This document shows, in pieces, positions 1 through 6,703 of a stretch of 19,749 nt of DNA (its first letter is position 1; the number at the start of each line of letters is the position of its first letter). Position numbers and translations under genes: made by a program. Under the pieces are notes generated by a model, which was not told the DNA's origin, ran no database searches, and saw nothing but the letters and a program-made list of their open reading frames with translations. Origin of the DNA: Bacillota bacterium (GTDB taxonomy: Bacteria; Bacillota; Desulfitobacteriia; Desulfitobacteriales; Desulfitobacteriaceae); assembly GCA_023390635.1 (NCBI GenBank), contig JAEWCM010000029.1, forward strand, positions 1 to 19,749, in the 5' to 3' direction.

Positions 1-173
1 AGGCTTTTAATAAATTACGCGAAGACGGCTCACTGAAAGATTGGGGAATCACTGAGGATTCAAAACTATATTTTGATCTTTCCACCCCAGGTAAATATTT
101 CGATAAGTTGAAAAACCCTCAGCCCCCCAGTTTCCAAAACCCAGATCCATCTTCTCCGCAAGGACAACACTAG
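1..173 (+). CDS. 3' end of an unrecognised protein (partial)
   Basis: An open frame enters from the left edge (codons in phase with position 3) and stops at TAG 171-173, giving 56 C-terminal residues. The tail is hydrophilic and ends in a Pro/Ser/Gln-rich segment (NPQPPSFQNPDPSSPQGQH), which suggests a flexible, possibly extracellular or wall-spanning end. No domain can be named from this piece. It points toward the CWB2 gene on the opposite strand, and the two share the hairpin at 203-243 between their stops. It could also be a chance open frame, but the composition looks coding. Confidence 0.5.
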   Translation, partial: AFNKLREDGSLKDWGITEDSKLYFDLSTPGKYFDKLKNPQPPSFQNPDPSSPQGQH

Positions 174-202
174 GTTTTTAGTCTAAATTCTTAGAATTTT
201 AA

Positions 203-243
203 GAAGCCTTGAGGCAGTATAAAATTATCTGCCCCAAGGCTTC
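203..243 (-). terminator. Hairpin between convergent genes (terminator-like)
   Basis: A 15-bp stem (gaagccttgaggcag / ctgccccaaggcttc, one G-U wobble on the minus strand) encloses an 11-nt A/T loop. It lies 35 bp past the stop of the minus-strand cell-wall gene and 30 bp past the stop of the plus-strand partial gene. Neither side has a clean T-run, so a bidirectional stop or an mRNA-stabilising 3' hairpin are both possible. A related hairpin lies at 1951-1990. Confidence 0.6.
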
Positions 244-277
244 CAGCATTTATGCAGTTAAATAATCATGTGCCATC

Positions 278-1573
278 TTATTTGACGTTTACAGTGGTCG
301 GATCATAAGCCGGAGTTGTAAAAGTTGTGGCAATAGCGTCCCTGTTCACAGGCGTTACACTGATTGAGTAAGCTGTGGAAGCAGTCAAAGGTGCCTTTGT
401 TTTAATGGTCAAAGTCATTTGATCAGCCGTGAAAACTGTGGAAGCAAGATCTACGGAAGTAGAACCTTGTTTTACAGCTACAACGGCAGGTTGAGCAGTG
501 CTGTTGATCACGGAGCTGTCAAAGGTAACTACTACAGTGCTGGAATCTGTTGAAGTTACTTTGGTAATCTTAGGAACAGCAACAACATGAGTAGAGTTGC
601 TGATCTGATTCAGGATGGAATCGGGAACAACAACAGTGCCGCCAAGAGCGATTGCTTTGCTGGAGCTCAATTTGGTGTTAACAAACTGAGCCGCCGGGAC
701 ATTGGAGTTGTCAGTCAATACGATAGCAGAGTTGGATGCGGCTGCCAAAGGAGCACCAGCCAAAGCATCAACCATGGTCTGTCCATTAGCAACATATACT
801 TTGCTGAAATTAATACCGTCAACTAAACCCTGGATCATTGCCAGGTTGGTATCATAAGCATCATAACCGCCGTAACGAACTACGGTACCGGGCAATTGGA
901 GAGTTTCCGCGTCATAGATAACACCTTTGCCGCCAATGACGTAAGAGGTGCTGACACCGCTCAGCGTTGCAACATAGTTGGCAACAGAATCAGGAAGATT
1001 AGATGCTTTGTTGGTGTAAAGGATCGGATAGCCTTTCGCTGCAGCGATCGAAGCTACAGAAAGAGCGTCCTGGCCTTTGCCGCCGACTAATACCAAGGTA
1101 TTGAACGAACCCATTTGCTGAGCTACTTTCACGGAGGTTTCGGCAGCGTCAACACCGGCCAAACGGCTGGTAGAAATGCCGAGAGCTTTGATTGCATCTT
1201 CGACGCTTTGTTTAATAACGCCCGTACCACCTACGATAATGACGTTCTTAACACCTAAGCTCTGAAGAGTGGATTGGGTCGCAGCGGTCAGCTGGGTACC
1301 TTCTGTTAAAAGAATAGGAGCATTCTTTTTTGCAGCTAAAGGACCTGCTGATAAAGCATCATAGGAATTGCCGACAGTGCCCACTGCGATGATTGCTGTG
1401 GAAGCACCATTAGGCCATCCGGCTTTAGCGATCTGTGCTGCGGTGTCATATTGAGTCGTGCCACCGATCCGATCATATGTGGTAGCAGTTGCTGCAAACA
1501 GTTGCATCGAAATCATGGTGGAAACCATAGCGACGATTGCTAAAATAGCTACTGTCTTTTTTGTCTTACTCAT
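278..1573 (-). CDS. Secreted cell-wall-binding protein, three CWB2 repeats plus Ig-like tail
   Basis: The protein has 431 residues. The start is ATG 1573, chosen because it directly begins a signal peptide (MSKTKKTVAILAIVAMVSTM..., AxA-type site near residues 27-30) and has a GAGGAGA site 10 bp upstream. The open frame extends 23 codons further, but those residues would precede the signal peptide. Three CWB2 (putative cell wall binding repeat 2) units follow, opening with RIGG at about 35, RLAG at about 137 and RYGG at about 233, with the recurrent ALA/SAGPLAA and VGG motifs. CWB2 triplets anchor Clostridial surface proteins non-covalently to wall polymers. Residues about 334-425 look like a bacterial Ig-like (SbsA-type) beta domain. 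No catalytic domain is visible, so it is probably a structural or S-layer-like surface protein. The upstream leader is long. Confidence 0.88.
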   Translation of the reverse strand: MSKTKKTVAILAIVAMVSTMISMQLFAATATTYDRIGGTTQYDTAAQIAKAGWPNGASTAIIAVGTVGNSYDALSAGPLAAKKNAPILLTEGTQLTAATQSTLQSLGVKNVIIVGGTGVIKQSVEDAIKALGISTSRLAGVDAAETSVKVAQQMGSFNTLVLVGGKGQDALSVASIAAAKGYPILYTNKASNLPDSVANYVATLSGVSTSYVIGGKGVIYDAETLQLPGTVVRYGGYDAYDTNLAMIQGLVDGINFSKVYVANGQTMVDALAGAPLAAASNSAIVLTDNSNVPAAQFVNTKLSSSKAIALGGTVVVPDSILNQISNSTHVVAVPKITKVTSTDSSTVVVTFDSSVINSTAQPAVVAVKQGSTSVDLASTVFTADQMTLTIKTKAPLTASTAYSISVTPVNRDAIATTFTTPAYDPTTVNVK

Positions 1574-2112
1574 GTGAATGTTTTCTCCTCTCTTCCGGTT
1601 AAAATTGGCCATTCTGTCGTTTTGGGATCCTTTTTGAGTCACCCTCCACCTCGATGCTTGTTCCCTAAGGGATGCAAAATCCTTGGATTAAAACTCCGCG
1701 GATAGCATATATCCTTTAGACAACAAATAATTAAGAAACCCTCAGATTTTACGTTCGTAAATTATGTTCGATGACAGCGATATTACTCCTTTAAGAAAGT
1801 GAATCCTTTTTTGGGATTTCGTGGAGATCCTTCTGTTTTTATGGAATTTACCCCAACGAAAAGACGAATCATGTTGTAAATTACGATAGGACTATAGATA
1901 TTTTTGCAGGTCTTTTTGCCTTACTTATGTGAGATCATCTTATTAATACAAAAAAGCCTTGAGATCATACAAAGTTATGTACCTCAAGGCAATTAAGGGA
2001 AATGAGTAATTTGTAACTTTACTTGTATACTACTCCTTTTACCGTAATTATATTAATATTAAAGCGTTGCCTAATTAAATCAATTTTGGTGTTTACACCA
2101 AATTCAGGTTAC
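1574..2112. other. Non-coding stretch between the CWB2 gene and the ars operon
   Basis: There is no credible gene in these 539 bp. Near the CWB2 gene it should carry its promoter and a long 5' leader, but I cannot pick a promoter with confidence and recognise no riboswitch. Contents seen: a 14-bp palindrome (tttacg-tt-cgtaaa, 1748-1761), the ars-operon terminator (1951-1990), a short copy of the CWB2 start region (about 1911-1935), and a small hairpin just after arsC (tttggtg-ttta-caccaaa, 2085-2102). Confidence 0.6.
1951..1990 (-). terminator. Rho-independent terminator of the arsR-hgcAB-ars operon
   Basis: The stem gccttgag / ctcaaggc (1956-1963 with 1983-1990) is followed on the minus strand by a TTTTTT run (1950s). 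It lies about 120 bp past the arsC stop with no gene between, so it is the likely end of the six-gene transcript. Its outer stem is the same as that of the hairpin at 203-243. Confidence 0.72.
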
Positions 2113-2535
2113 TTATTTTTGAATATCAGCAGATTTAAAGGAAAGAATACGTGTTTTCAAATCAAGCACTTTATCCTCAATGACTTTTGCGGTTAACTCA
2201 ATCATATCCGGCTGTCCAGATGGGTCTTCCAGGCCCCAATCCTCCCGATGCTTACAGGGTAGATAAGGGCATTGAACCCCGCATCCCATTGTTACTACAA
2301 TATCAACATGGGGAATTTCTGAGAGCAGCTTTGGTCGATGACTTTCCAGCATATTTATATTATAGATTTTTTGCATGATACGAATGGCATCTGAATTAAT
2401 CTCTTTTCTCGGTTCCGTACCTGCTGAATAAGCCTCGAATACATCAGATGCTTTTAGCTTGCAGATGGCTTCCGCCATTTGTGAACGACAGGAATTATGA
2501 GTACAGATAAAAGCAATTTTTACTTTTCCGCTCAA
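2113..2535 (-). CDS. arsC: Arsenate reductase, thioredoxin-coupled LMW-phosphatase type
   Basis: This 140-residue cytosolic enzyme reduces arsenate to arsenite for export. The N-terminus carries the LMW protein tyrosine phosphatase P-loop C11-THNSC-R17. A second cysteine region at C85, C89 and C93 (GCGVQCPYLPC) precedes the conserved DWGLEDPSG segment, as in clostridial ArsC proteins that use an intramolecular disulphide cascade. The start is TTG 2535, two bases after the acr3 stop, with a GGGAG site inside the acr3 end. It is the last gene of the operon. Length and motifs are normal for the family. Confidence 0.92.
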   Translation of the reverse strand: MSGKVKIAFICTHNSCRSQMAEAICKLKASDVFEAYSAGTEPRKEINSDAIRIMQKIYNINMLESHRPKLLSEIPHVDIVVTMGCGVQCPYLPCKHREDWGLEDPSGQPDMIELTAKVIEDKVLDLKTRILSFKSADIQK

Positions 2536-2537
2536 TT

Positions 2538-3617
2538 CTAAGCCACTCCCTTTTTATGGGGTAATCCATTTTTTTCAAAAAAATTGTCCTTTAAATACAA
2601 AGCGAGCCGTACAAGCAGAATCATCACAGGAACCTCAATCAACGGACCAATCACGGCTGCAAAAGCCTGACTTGAGTTGATACCAAATACCGCAACGGAT
2701 ACAGCAATTGCCAGTTCAAAATTATTACTTGCTGCTGTAAAAGATAGCGTTACCGTTTGATCATACTTAAACCCACGTTTGTAGGAAATAAAAAAGCTGA
2801 TTAAAAACATCAATACAAAATAAAGAAGCAAAGGAATAGTAATGCGCAGGACATCCAAGGGCAGCTCTACAATCAAGCGACCTTTGAGTATAAACATAAT
2901 CATGATGGTATAGAGAAGGGCCATTAGAGCCAATGGCGATATCTTCGGAATAAAAGTCTCGTTCAACCATTCCCTGCCTTTAACACGTATAACAAAAAAG
3001 CGTGTGATAATCCCAGCTATAAATGGGATGCCTAAATAAATCAATACACTGCGTGCTACTTCCGAAATAGCCACATGTACTGTTTGCTCTCTCCATGAAA
3101 GATGCAAGGCCCTCGGTAACACAGTTATGAATAACCAAATATAAACCGAATACAGTAGAATTTGAAAAACTGCGTTAAGTGCCACCAATGCTGCACAATA
3201 CTCATTATCCCCTTTGGCAAGGGTATTCCAGATTATGACCATCGCAATGCAACGGGCAAGCCCGATGATTACGATACCTACTGCATACTCCGGCTTATCG
3301 GGTAAAAAAATAAGTGCTAATATGAACATCAAGATCGGCCCGATAATCCAGTTTTGCAGAAGCGAGAAACTGAATACCTTTTTATTATCAGCAACCTTTC
3401 CAATTTCCTCATACTTAACTTTCACAAGCGGTGGATACATCATCAGTATCAATCCAACTGCAATAGGCCATGAAGTGGTACCCGTACTTAAATAATTGAT
3501 AGTACTGGCTGCTGAAGGGAAAATGGTTCCTATCGCCACACCAAGTACCATTGCTATAAATATCCACAAAGTTAAAAATCGATCCAAAAACGAAAGCCGG
3601 CCTCCTGCTTTTCCCAT
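2538..3617 (-). CDS. acr3: Arsenite efflux permease, ACR3 family
   Basis: The product has 359 residues and about ten hydrophobic segments. Members of the ACR3/BART superfamily export arsenite across the inner membrane using the proton gradient. The family-defining residues are present: the cysteine in GLARCIAMVIIWN (C123) and the glutamate near the C-terminus in GPLIEVPVMILL (E328). It starts with ATG 3617, 23 bp after arsD; the upstream GGGGGTC is only a fair ribosome site. No ArsA ATPase is present, as usual for ACR3, which works alone. A link to mercury export is not supported by anything in the sequence. Confidence 0.94.
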   Translation of the reverse strand: MGKAGGRLSFLDRFLTLWIFIAMVLGVAIGTIFPSAASTINYLSTGTTSWPIAVGLILMMYPPLVKVKYEEIGKVADNKKVFSFSLLQNWIIGPILMFILALIFLPDKPEYAVGIVIIGLARCIAMVIIWNTLAKGDNEYCAALVALNAVFQILLYSVYIWLFITVLPRALHLSWREQTVHVAISEVARSVLIYLGIPFIAGIITRFFVIRVKGREWLNETFIPKISPLALMALLYTIMIMFILKGRLIVELPLDVLRITIPLLLYFVLMFLISFFISYKRGFKYDQTVTLSFTAASNNFELAIAVSVAVFGINSSQAFAAVIGPLIEVPVMILLVRLALYLKDNFFEKNGLPHKKGVA

Positions 3618-3640
3618 CCTATGACCCCCAGTTTATATAA

Positions 3641-4015
3641 TCAACAGCATCCTTTTGGATTACAACCGCATTGATTTTCAGTCACACTAGCCATGGTATT
3701 AATTTCATCTGCTGTAACATCAAGCAGTCTGGCTAATTCTTCATTCGTCAGATAGCTCCCAGACTTTACGATTATCCCATCAATGATTGTCATTGGCAGC
3801 ACTTTTGCACCATTTTTATTCAGCGCATCGCTGACCTTTTCATTGCGCATAAATGCCTGTGGTTCAGAGGAGAGGTTATACCTTGCCACCTCAATGCCAG
3901 CTTTCTTCAGGCCTTCCATCACTGCGGCAATTCTTAATTGTTCCGGATCAGTGGAAGATCCGCAGTTACCAGTGGAACAACACATCATCGGGTCAAAAAT
4001 AGTCACTTTACTCAT
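3641..4015 (-). CDS. arsD: ArsD, arsenite metallochaperone / weak repressor
   Basis: The protein has 124 residues. ArsD binds As(III)/Sb(III) and passes it to the ArsA ATPase; in some operons it also sets the upper limit of expression. The N-terminal thioredoxin-like fold starts MSKVTIFDPMMCCSTGNCG, giving the C12-C13-C18 site needed for chaperone function. The C-terminus is CGCNPKGCC (C116, C118, C123, C124), the variable second metal site. Start ATG 4015 has AAGGAG 10 bp upstream. No arsA is visible next to it, so its delivery partner is unclear: it may hand arsenite to ACR3, act as a regulator, or serve an ArsA elsewhere. Confidence 0.9.
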   Translation of the reverse strand: MSKVTIFDPMMCCSTGNCGSSTDPEQLRIAAVMEGLKKAGIEVARYNLSSEPQAFMRNEKVSDALNKNGAKVLPMTIIDGIIVKSGSYLTNEELARLLDVTADEINTMASVTENQCGCNPKGCC

Positions 4016-4059
4016 GCCTATACAACTCCTTTTTGCAACTTTTAATAAATACTATGACT

Positions 4060-4350
4060 TTAACAGCAGTCTCCACCAGAACAATCACAGGATGGCTCGG
4101 AACCGGTCAGCATTCCTTTAATGATGGCAGAAGCACAACCAACCCCAGGTGTAACAGAGATGGCCGAAAACGCGCAGTTCTTTGCACAAGCCCCACATTC
4201 CATACAGCTGTCTATATTTATAATTTGCGCTTTCCTGTGATCGAGCTTAAATACATTGTGCGGACAGACATTGACACAGAGGCCACAAGCCTTGCACCTA
4301 TCAGTGTCGAGTTTTAACGTAACAATATTTTTAATATATTGATGCTTCAT
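4060..4350 (-). CDS. hgcB: HgcB, 2x[4Fe-4S] ferredoxin of mercury methylation
   Basis: The protein has 96 residues. HgcB is thought to deliver electrons that return the HgcA corrinoid to Co(I), and may bind the mercury substrate through thiols. Two ferredoxin clusters are seen: C19-x2-C22-x2-C25-x3-C29-P and C49-x2-C52-x2-C55-x3-C59, the second with the HgcB signature CMECGAC. A lone conserved cysteine (C72 in GVGCAS) and a terminal Cys pair (C95-C96, in CDCSGGDCC) complete the family pattern. ATG 4350 is preferred, with a GAGGTG site 7 bp upstream; a GTG at 4362 overlaps that site. It lies 13 bp after hgcA and 44 bp before arsD. Confidence 0.95.
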   Translation of the reverse strand: MKHQYIKNIVTLKLDTDRCKACGLCVNVCPHNVFKLDHRKAQIINIDSCMECGACAKNCAFSAISVTPGVGCASAIIKGMLTGSEPSCDCSGGDCC

Positions 4351-4363
4351 CTCTCGTTTCACC

Positions 4364-5461
4364 TCACGAAATATTCCCTATTAACCCACTGATAAATAAA
4401 AGAATTATGCCCGGAATGGCTGCCAGTGCCATAGCAGGAATGGCGACACGCATTTCTTTGTTAACACCGGAAGGGGAAGTATAGGTGGATGAACCCGTGA
4501 AATTCATAGCTGTATAGGCTGAAACAGCAGGAAGAAGAAGTAACAAAGATATGGTTTTTAAATAACCGAGATGAGACGCACCTCCATCCAATAAGAGGAT
4601 TGCTCCTGTCCATAAAAGACCGAGCAGTGCCCCTTTGATTGAAAAGGCCCGGCCAGGAATCCAGGGAAGAAAAATAGGCGTCAGCACGCAACCCGCTACT
4701 ACAGCTCCCAAAAATGCCGCAAGTTCTTTTAACCCAAACCTGCTTAGGCCCAATGAGTTCAGAATGAACAGGACACCGAAAAAAAGAATAAGAGGTTTCA
4801 GCCATTGAACCAGCTCAACAGGTACAAGAACAGCCCTATCAGCCAATGTAAAATGGACCTCCCTCATCTCTGGTGTTGCTTTCATTCCGTTATTAATAAA
4901 TTTCTTAATATCTGATGCTCGTATGGGACCATATTGAACATGAAATCCGCTTCTTTTTGCAACATCATAAGCCGCCACACCCGTCGCGCCAAGTTGAGGA
5001 AGGATGACAGTTCTATGCTTGACAATCTCTCCAAGTTTCACTGCCTCAATGCGGCGTATCACCTCATCGGTTCCAAAGCTCCCTTTTCCAGCTGCGCACC
5101 AAACATTCACCCCTTTTGTATCGAGCACCAAAATCCATAGGTTTAAATCAGTCAGCTCTTTTCGCAGGCTGTCAAAAGTCAATTTATAATTGGCAGTAAC
5201 CAACACGGGGGAATTTTCATCAGGCTTGCCAATGCTGTAAAGGCCTGGTACCACTGTATAGCTCATACGCCCAATCCCCCAGCGCACCCGCCATGCTCCC
5301 CAAATATCTCTTGGGGTAAGTTCGGTGGAAACCCTTGGCACAATTCCAACAAGAGTCAAGTTTAAACCCGCAATGTAAGGAGCTTCAGGGATCCGAGCGC
5401 TGACACAGTCATTAGAAGAACAGGCACATTGGCTAACCGTCTCATCTTGTATTGCTCCCAT
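4364..5461 (-). CDS. hgcA: HgcA, membrane corrinoid protein of mercury methylation
   Basis: The protein has 365 residues. HgcA transfers a methyl group from its corrinoid to Hg(II), producing methylmercury; it is essential together with HgcB. The soluble corrinoid-binding domain (about 30-205) contains the invariant cap-helix motif NVWCAAGK with the cobalt-ligand cysteine C122, followed by GSFGT. The C-terminal half (about 220-360) has five hydrophobic helices and the family stretch NFTGSSTYTSPSGV. The start is ATG 5461 with GGGAGGT 6 bp upstream; TTG 5476 lies on that ribosome site and is rejected. The gene is 15 bp downstream of arsR. A Cys-rich N-terminal extension (C12, C14, C19) is unusual. 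The CFeSP-like fold could suggest an acetyl-CoA pathway protein, but the cap motif and membrane domain exclude it. Confidence 0.96.
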   Translation of the reverse strand: MGAIQDETVSQCACSSNDCVSARIPEAPYIAGLNLTLVGIVPRVSTELTPRDIWGAWRVRWGIGRMSYTVVPGLYSIGKPDENSPVLVTANYKLTFDSLRKELTDLNLWILVLDTKGVNVWCAAGKGSFGTDEVIRRIEAVKLGEIVKHRTVILPQLGATGVAAYDVAKRSGFHVQYGPIRASDIKKFINNGMKATPEMREVHFTLADRAVLVPVELVQWLKPLILFFGVLFILNSLGLSRFGLKELAAFLGAVVAGCVLTPIFLPWIPGRAFSIKGALLGLLWTGAILLLDGGASHLGYLKTISLLLLLPAVSAYTAMNFTGSSTYTSPSGVNKEMRVAIPAMALAAIPGIILLFISGLIGNIS

Positions 5462-5476
5462 CTCGTTACCTCCCAA

Positions 5477-5818
5477 TTATTCCTGACTTTCGCAATTTTC
5501 AACTTTCGGTTCACAACATATGTGACAAGCACAGTCCATCTTGCTGCTTGTACTGCTGGTCCAATATTCTGTAATTCGCTTCACCGTTTCGTCATTCAGT
5601 GTGTAATGCATCCATGCGCCTTCCCGCTTAGCATTGACAAGACCGCATTCGGAGAGAATTTTCATGTGGTATGAAAGAGTGGATTGGGTAATATTAACAC
5701 GTTCCAGAATTTCGCAGGCACAAAGCTCTCCACAGGATAACATGTCAATGATTTTAAGCCTTGTTTCATCCGATAAGGCCTTGAATAACAATGCAAAATC
5801 AGCATAACTGTTTTTCAT
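5477..5818 (-). CDS. arsR: ArsR/SmtB-family repressor, arsenite-type, first gene of the hgc-ars operon
   Basis: The protein has 113 residues. The winged-helix DNA-binding core includes NITQSTLSYHMKIL (about 43-56). The metal site is the classical ArsR signature ELCACE in helix alpha-3 (C33, C35, with C29 nearby), which senses trivalent arsenic or antimony. A C-terminal tail with five more cysteines (CACHICC and a later NC) is an extension not needed for the fold. The start is ATG 5818 with GGAGGT upstream; the longer frame to 5839 would run through that site. The gene lies just behind the promoter/operator at 5852-5901 and 15 bp before hgcA, so it very likely represses its own operon, including hgcAB. 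Whether the extra cysteines also allow mercury sensing is unknown. Confidence 0.93.
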   Translation of the reverse strand: MKNSYADFALLFKALSDETRLKIIDMLSCGELCACEILERVNITQSTLSYHMKILSECGLVNAKREGAWMHYTLNDETVKRITEYWTSSTSSKMDCACHICCEPKVENCESQE

Positions 5819-5851
5819 GTACACCTCCAAAATACACATCGATATATTTGA

Positions 5852-5877
5852 ATGATATTGACGTTTATCAATATCAT
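5852..5877 (-). promoter_or_regulatory. Likely ArsR operator (perfect inverted repeat)
   Basis: The perfect 10-bp arms ATGATATTGA / TCAATATCAT are separated by CGTTTA. The repeat overlaps the -10 box and start point of the promoter at 5873-5901 and contains the TTGA-N-TCAA core typical of ArsR/SmtB sites. Repressor bound here would block RNA polymerase. The site lies 33 bp before the arsR start. Confidence 0.85.
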
Positions 5878-5901
5878 ATGTCTTCTAAAATTATATGTCA
5901 A
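5873..5901 (-). promoter_or_regulatory. Sigma-A promoter of the arsR-hgcAB-ars operon
   Basis: Read on the minus strand, -35 TTGACA (5901-5896), a 17-bp spacer and -10 TATGAT (5878-5873) give a near-consensus promoter. The predicted start is around 5866, inside the inverted repeat. No second promoter as good was noticed inside the operon. Confidence 0.85.
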
Positions 5902-6005
5902 TTAAAATAATAAGTATCTAATTGTGGAATGAATGCCCTTGTTTGTTGATGGCGGTGTAAAAGGGCTTGGGGTTATATTATGTTTATTGGCTGGTATATC
6001 TAATG

Positions 6006-6455
6006 CTATTTTAGCTTCAATTTTAAAAAACCCCACGTAGCTAACGAAATCCAAATCAAAAATACACAGAATGGAACCACGACACGCCCATAATTCCATC
6101 TGAATATACCTAAATTTATAAGAATATTAGAGAAGAAGACACTATATGCTGCAGCAATCACGATATAAGCAAATCGTACTATTTTCATTTCAGGAAGGAA
6201 ACAATAATAAATCATAAAGAAACAGATCCATGCAATTATTGGGAAGAATGGCAACCCCATAAATCCAAATGGACCGTAATTTATGTATCCTCCCATGTTA
6301 AGAAACCTATAACTTAGTATTACAATGACATCAGCAGCTCCACCAAAAAATAATGCATACGTAAATAGTCTTTTTAGTTCATCCTTAGGAATAAGAATCT
6401 TTGCAATGATTGCTAGTATTGCTGTGTATAATGGATAAATAAAGTATAAGGGCAC
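6006..6455 (-). CDS. Small multi-pass membrane protein of unknown function
   Basis: The product has 149 residues and about five hydrophobic helices (PLYFIYPLYTAILAIIA, YALFFGGAADVIVILSY, GLPFFPIIAWICFFMIYYC, FAYIVIAAAYSVFFSNIL, VVVPFCVFLIWISLATWGF). No conserved motif is recognised. The start is GTG 6455 behind a G-rich AGGGGGGG site. It lies 188 bp upstream of the hgc-ars operon on the same strand, but the strong promoter in between makes the two separate units. It diverges from the methyltransferase gene. Function is unknown. Confidence 0.7.
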   Translation of the reverse strand: MPLYFIYPLYTAILAIIAKILIPKDELKRLFTYALFFGGAADVIVILSYRFLNMGGYINYGPFGFMGLPFFPIIAWICFFMIYYCFLPEMKIVRFAYIVIAAAYSVFFSNILINLGIFRWNYGRVVVPFCVFLIWISLATWGFLKLKLK

Positions 6456-6624
6456 ACTATCCCCCCCTGCTCGTTTTTAACCCATCTTATTATGGACATA
6501 AACAATTGGATATATGTAAAAGTCCCCGTTATAATCCATAAAATATTAGTAAGCAGGTAGGATTCTCTAATACAGAATATTATTTGGTCTATTTGTTTGT
6601 AAAACTCTGTCCATTTCAGGTTTC

Positions 6625-6668
6625 GAACTTGTTATAAGTTCACAAGGTAGCAAAAAAAACAATATAGA
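6625..6668 (+). promoter_or_regulatory. Possible promoter with overlapping inverted repeat for the methyltransferase
   Basis: The inverted repeat GAACTT-gttat-AAGTTC (6625-6641) ends at a -35-like TTCACA (6639-6644). An 18-bp spacer leads to TATAGA, about 40 bp before the methyltransferase start. The arrangement resembles a regulator site at a -35 box. The boxes are only fair matches and no local regulator is assigned to it. Confidence 0.35.
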
Positions 6669-6703
6669 ATACCTTATACTAAACCAGAAAGGAATGGAGT
6701 GTA

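Noticed and set aside
1574..1930. Riboswitch (c-di-GMP or c-di-AMP type) in the CWB2 leader
   Set aside because: The leader is long and such genes are sometimes controlled this way, but I could not match any conserved riboswitch core on the minus strand.
4364..5461. HgcA as the CO dehydrogenase/acetyl-CoA synthase corrinoid protein (CFeSP)
   Set aside because: The NVWCAAGK cap motif, the five-helix membrane domain and the neighbouring HgcB identify HgcA. CFeSP has an N-terminal Fe-S domain and no membrane part.
5462..5476. TTG start for hgcA at 5476
   Set aside because: The codon coincides with the GGGAGGT ribosome site serving ATG 5461.
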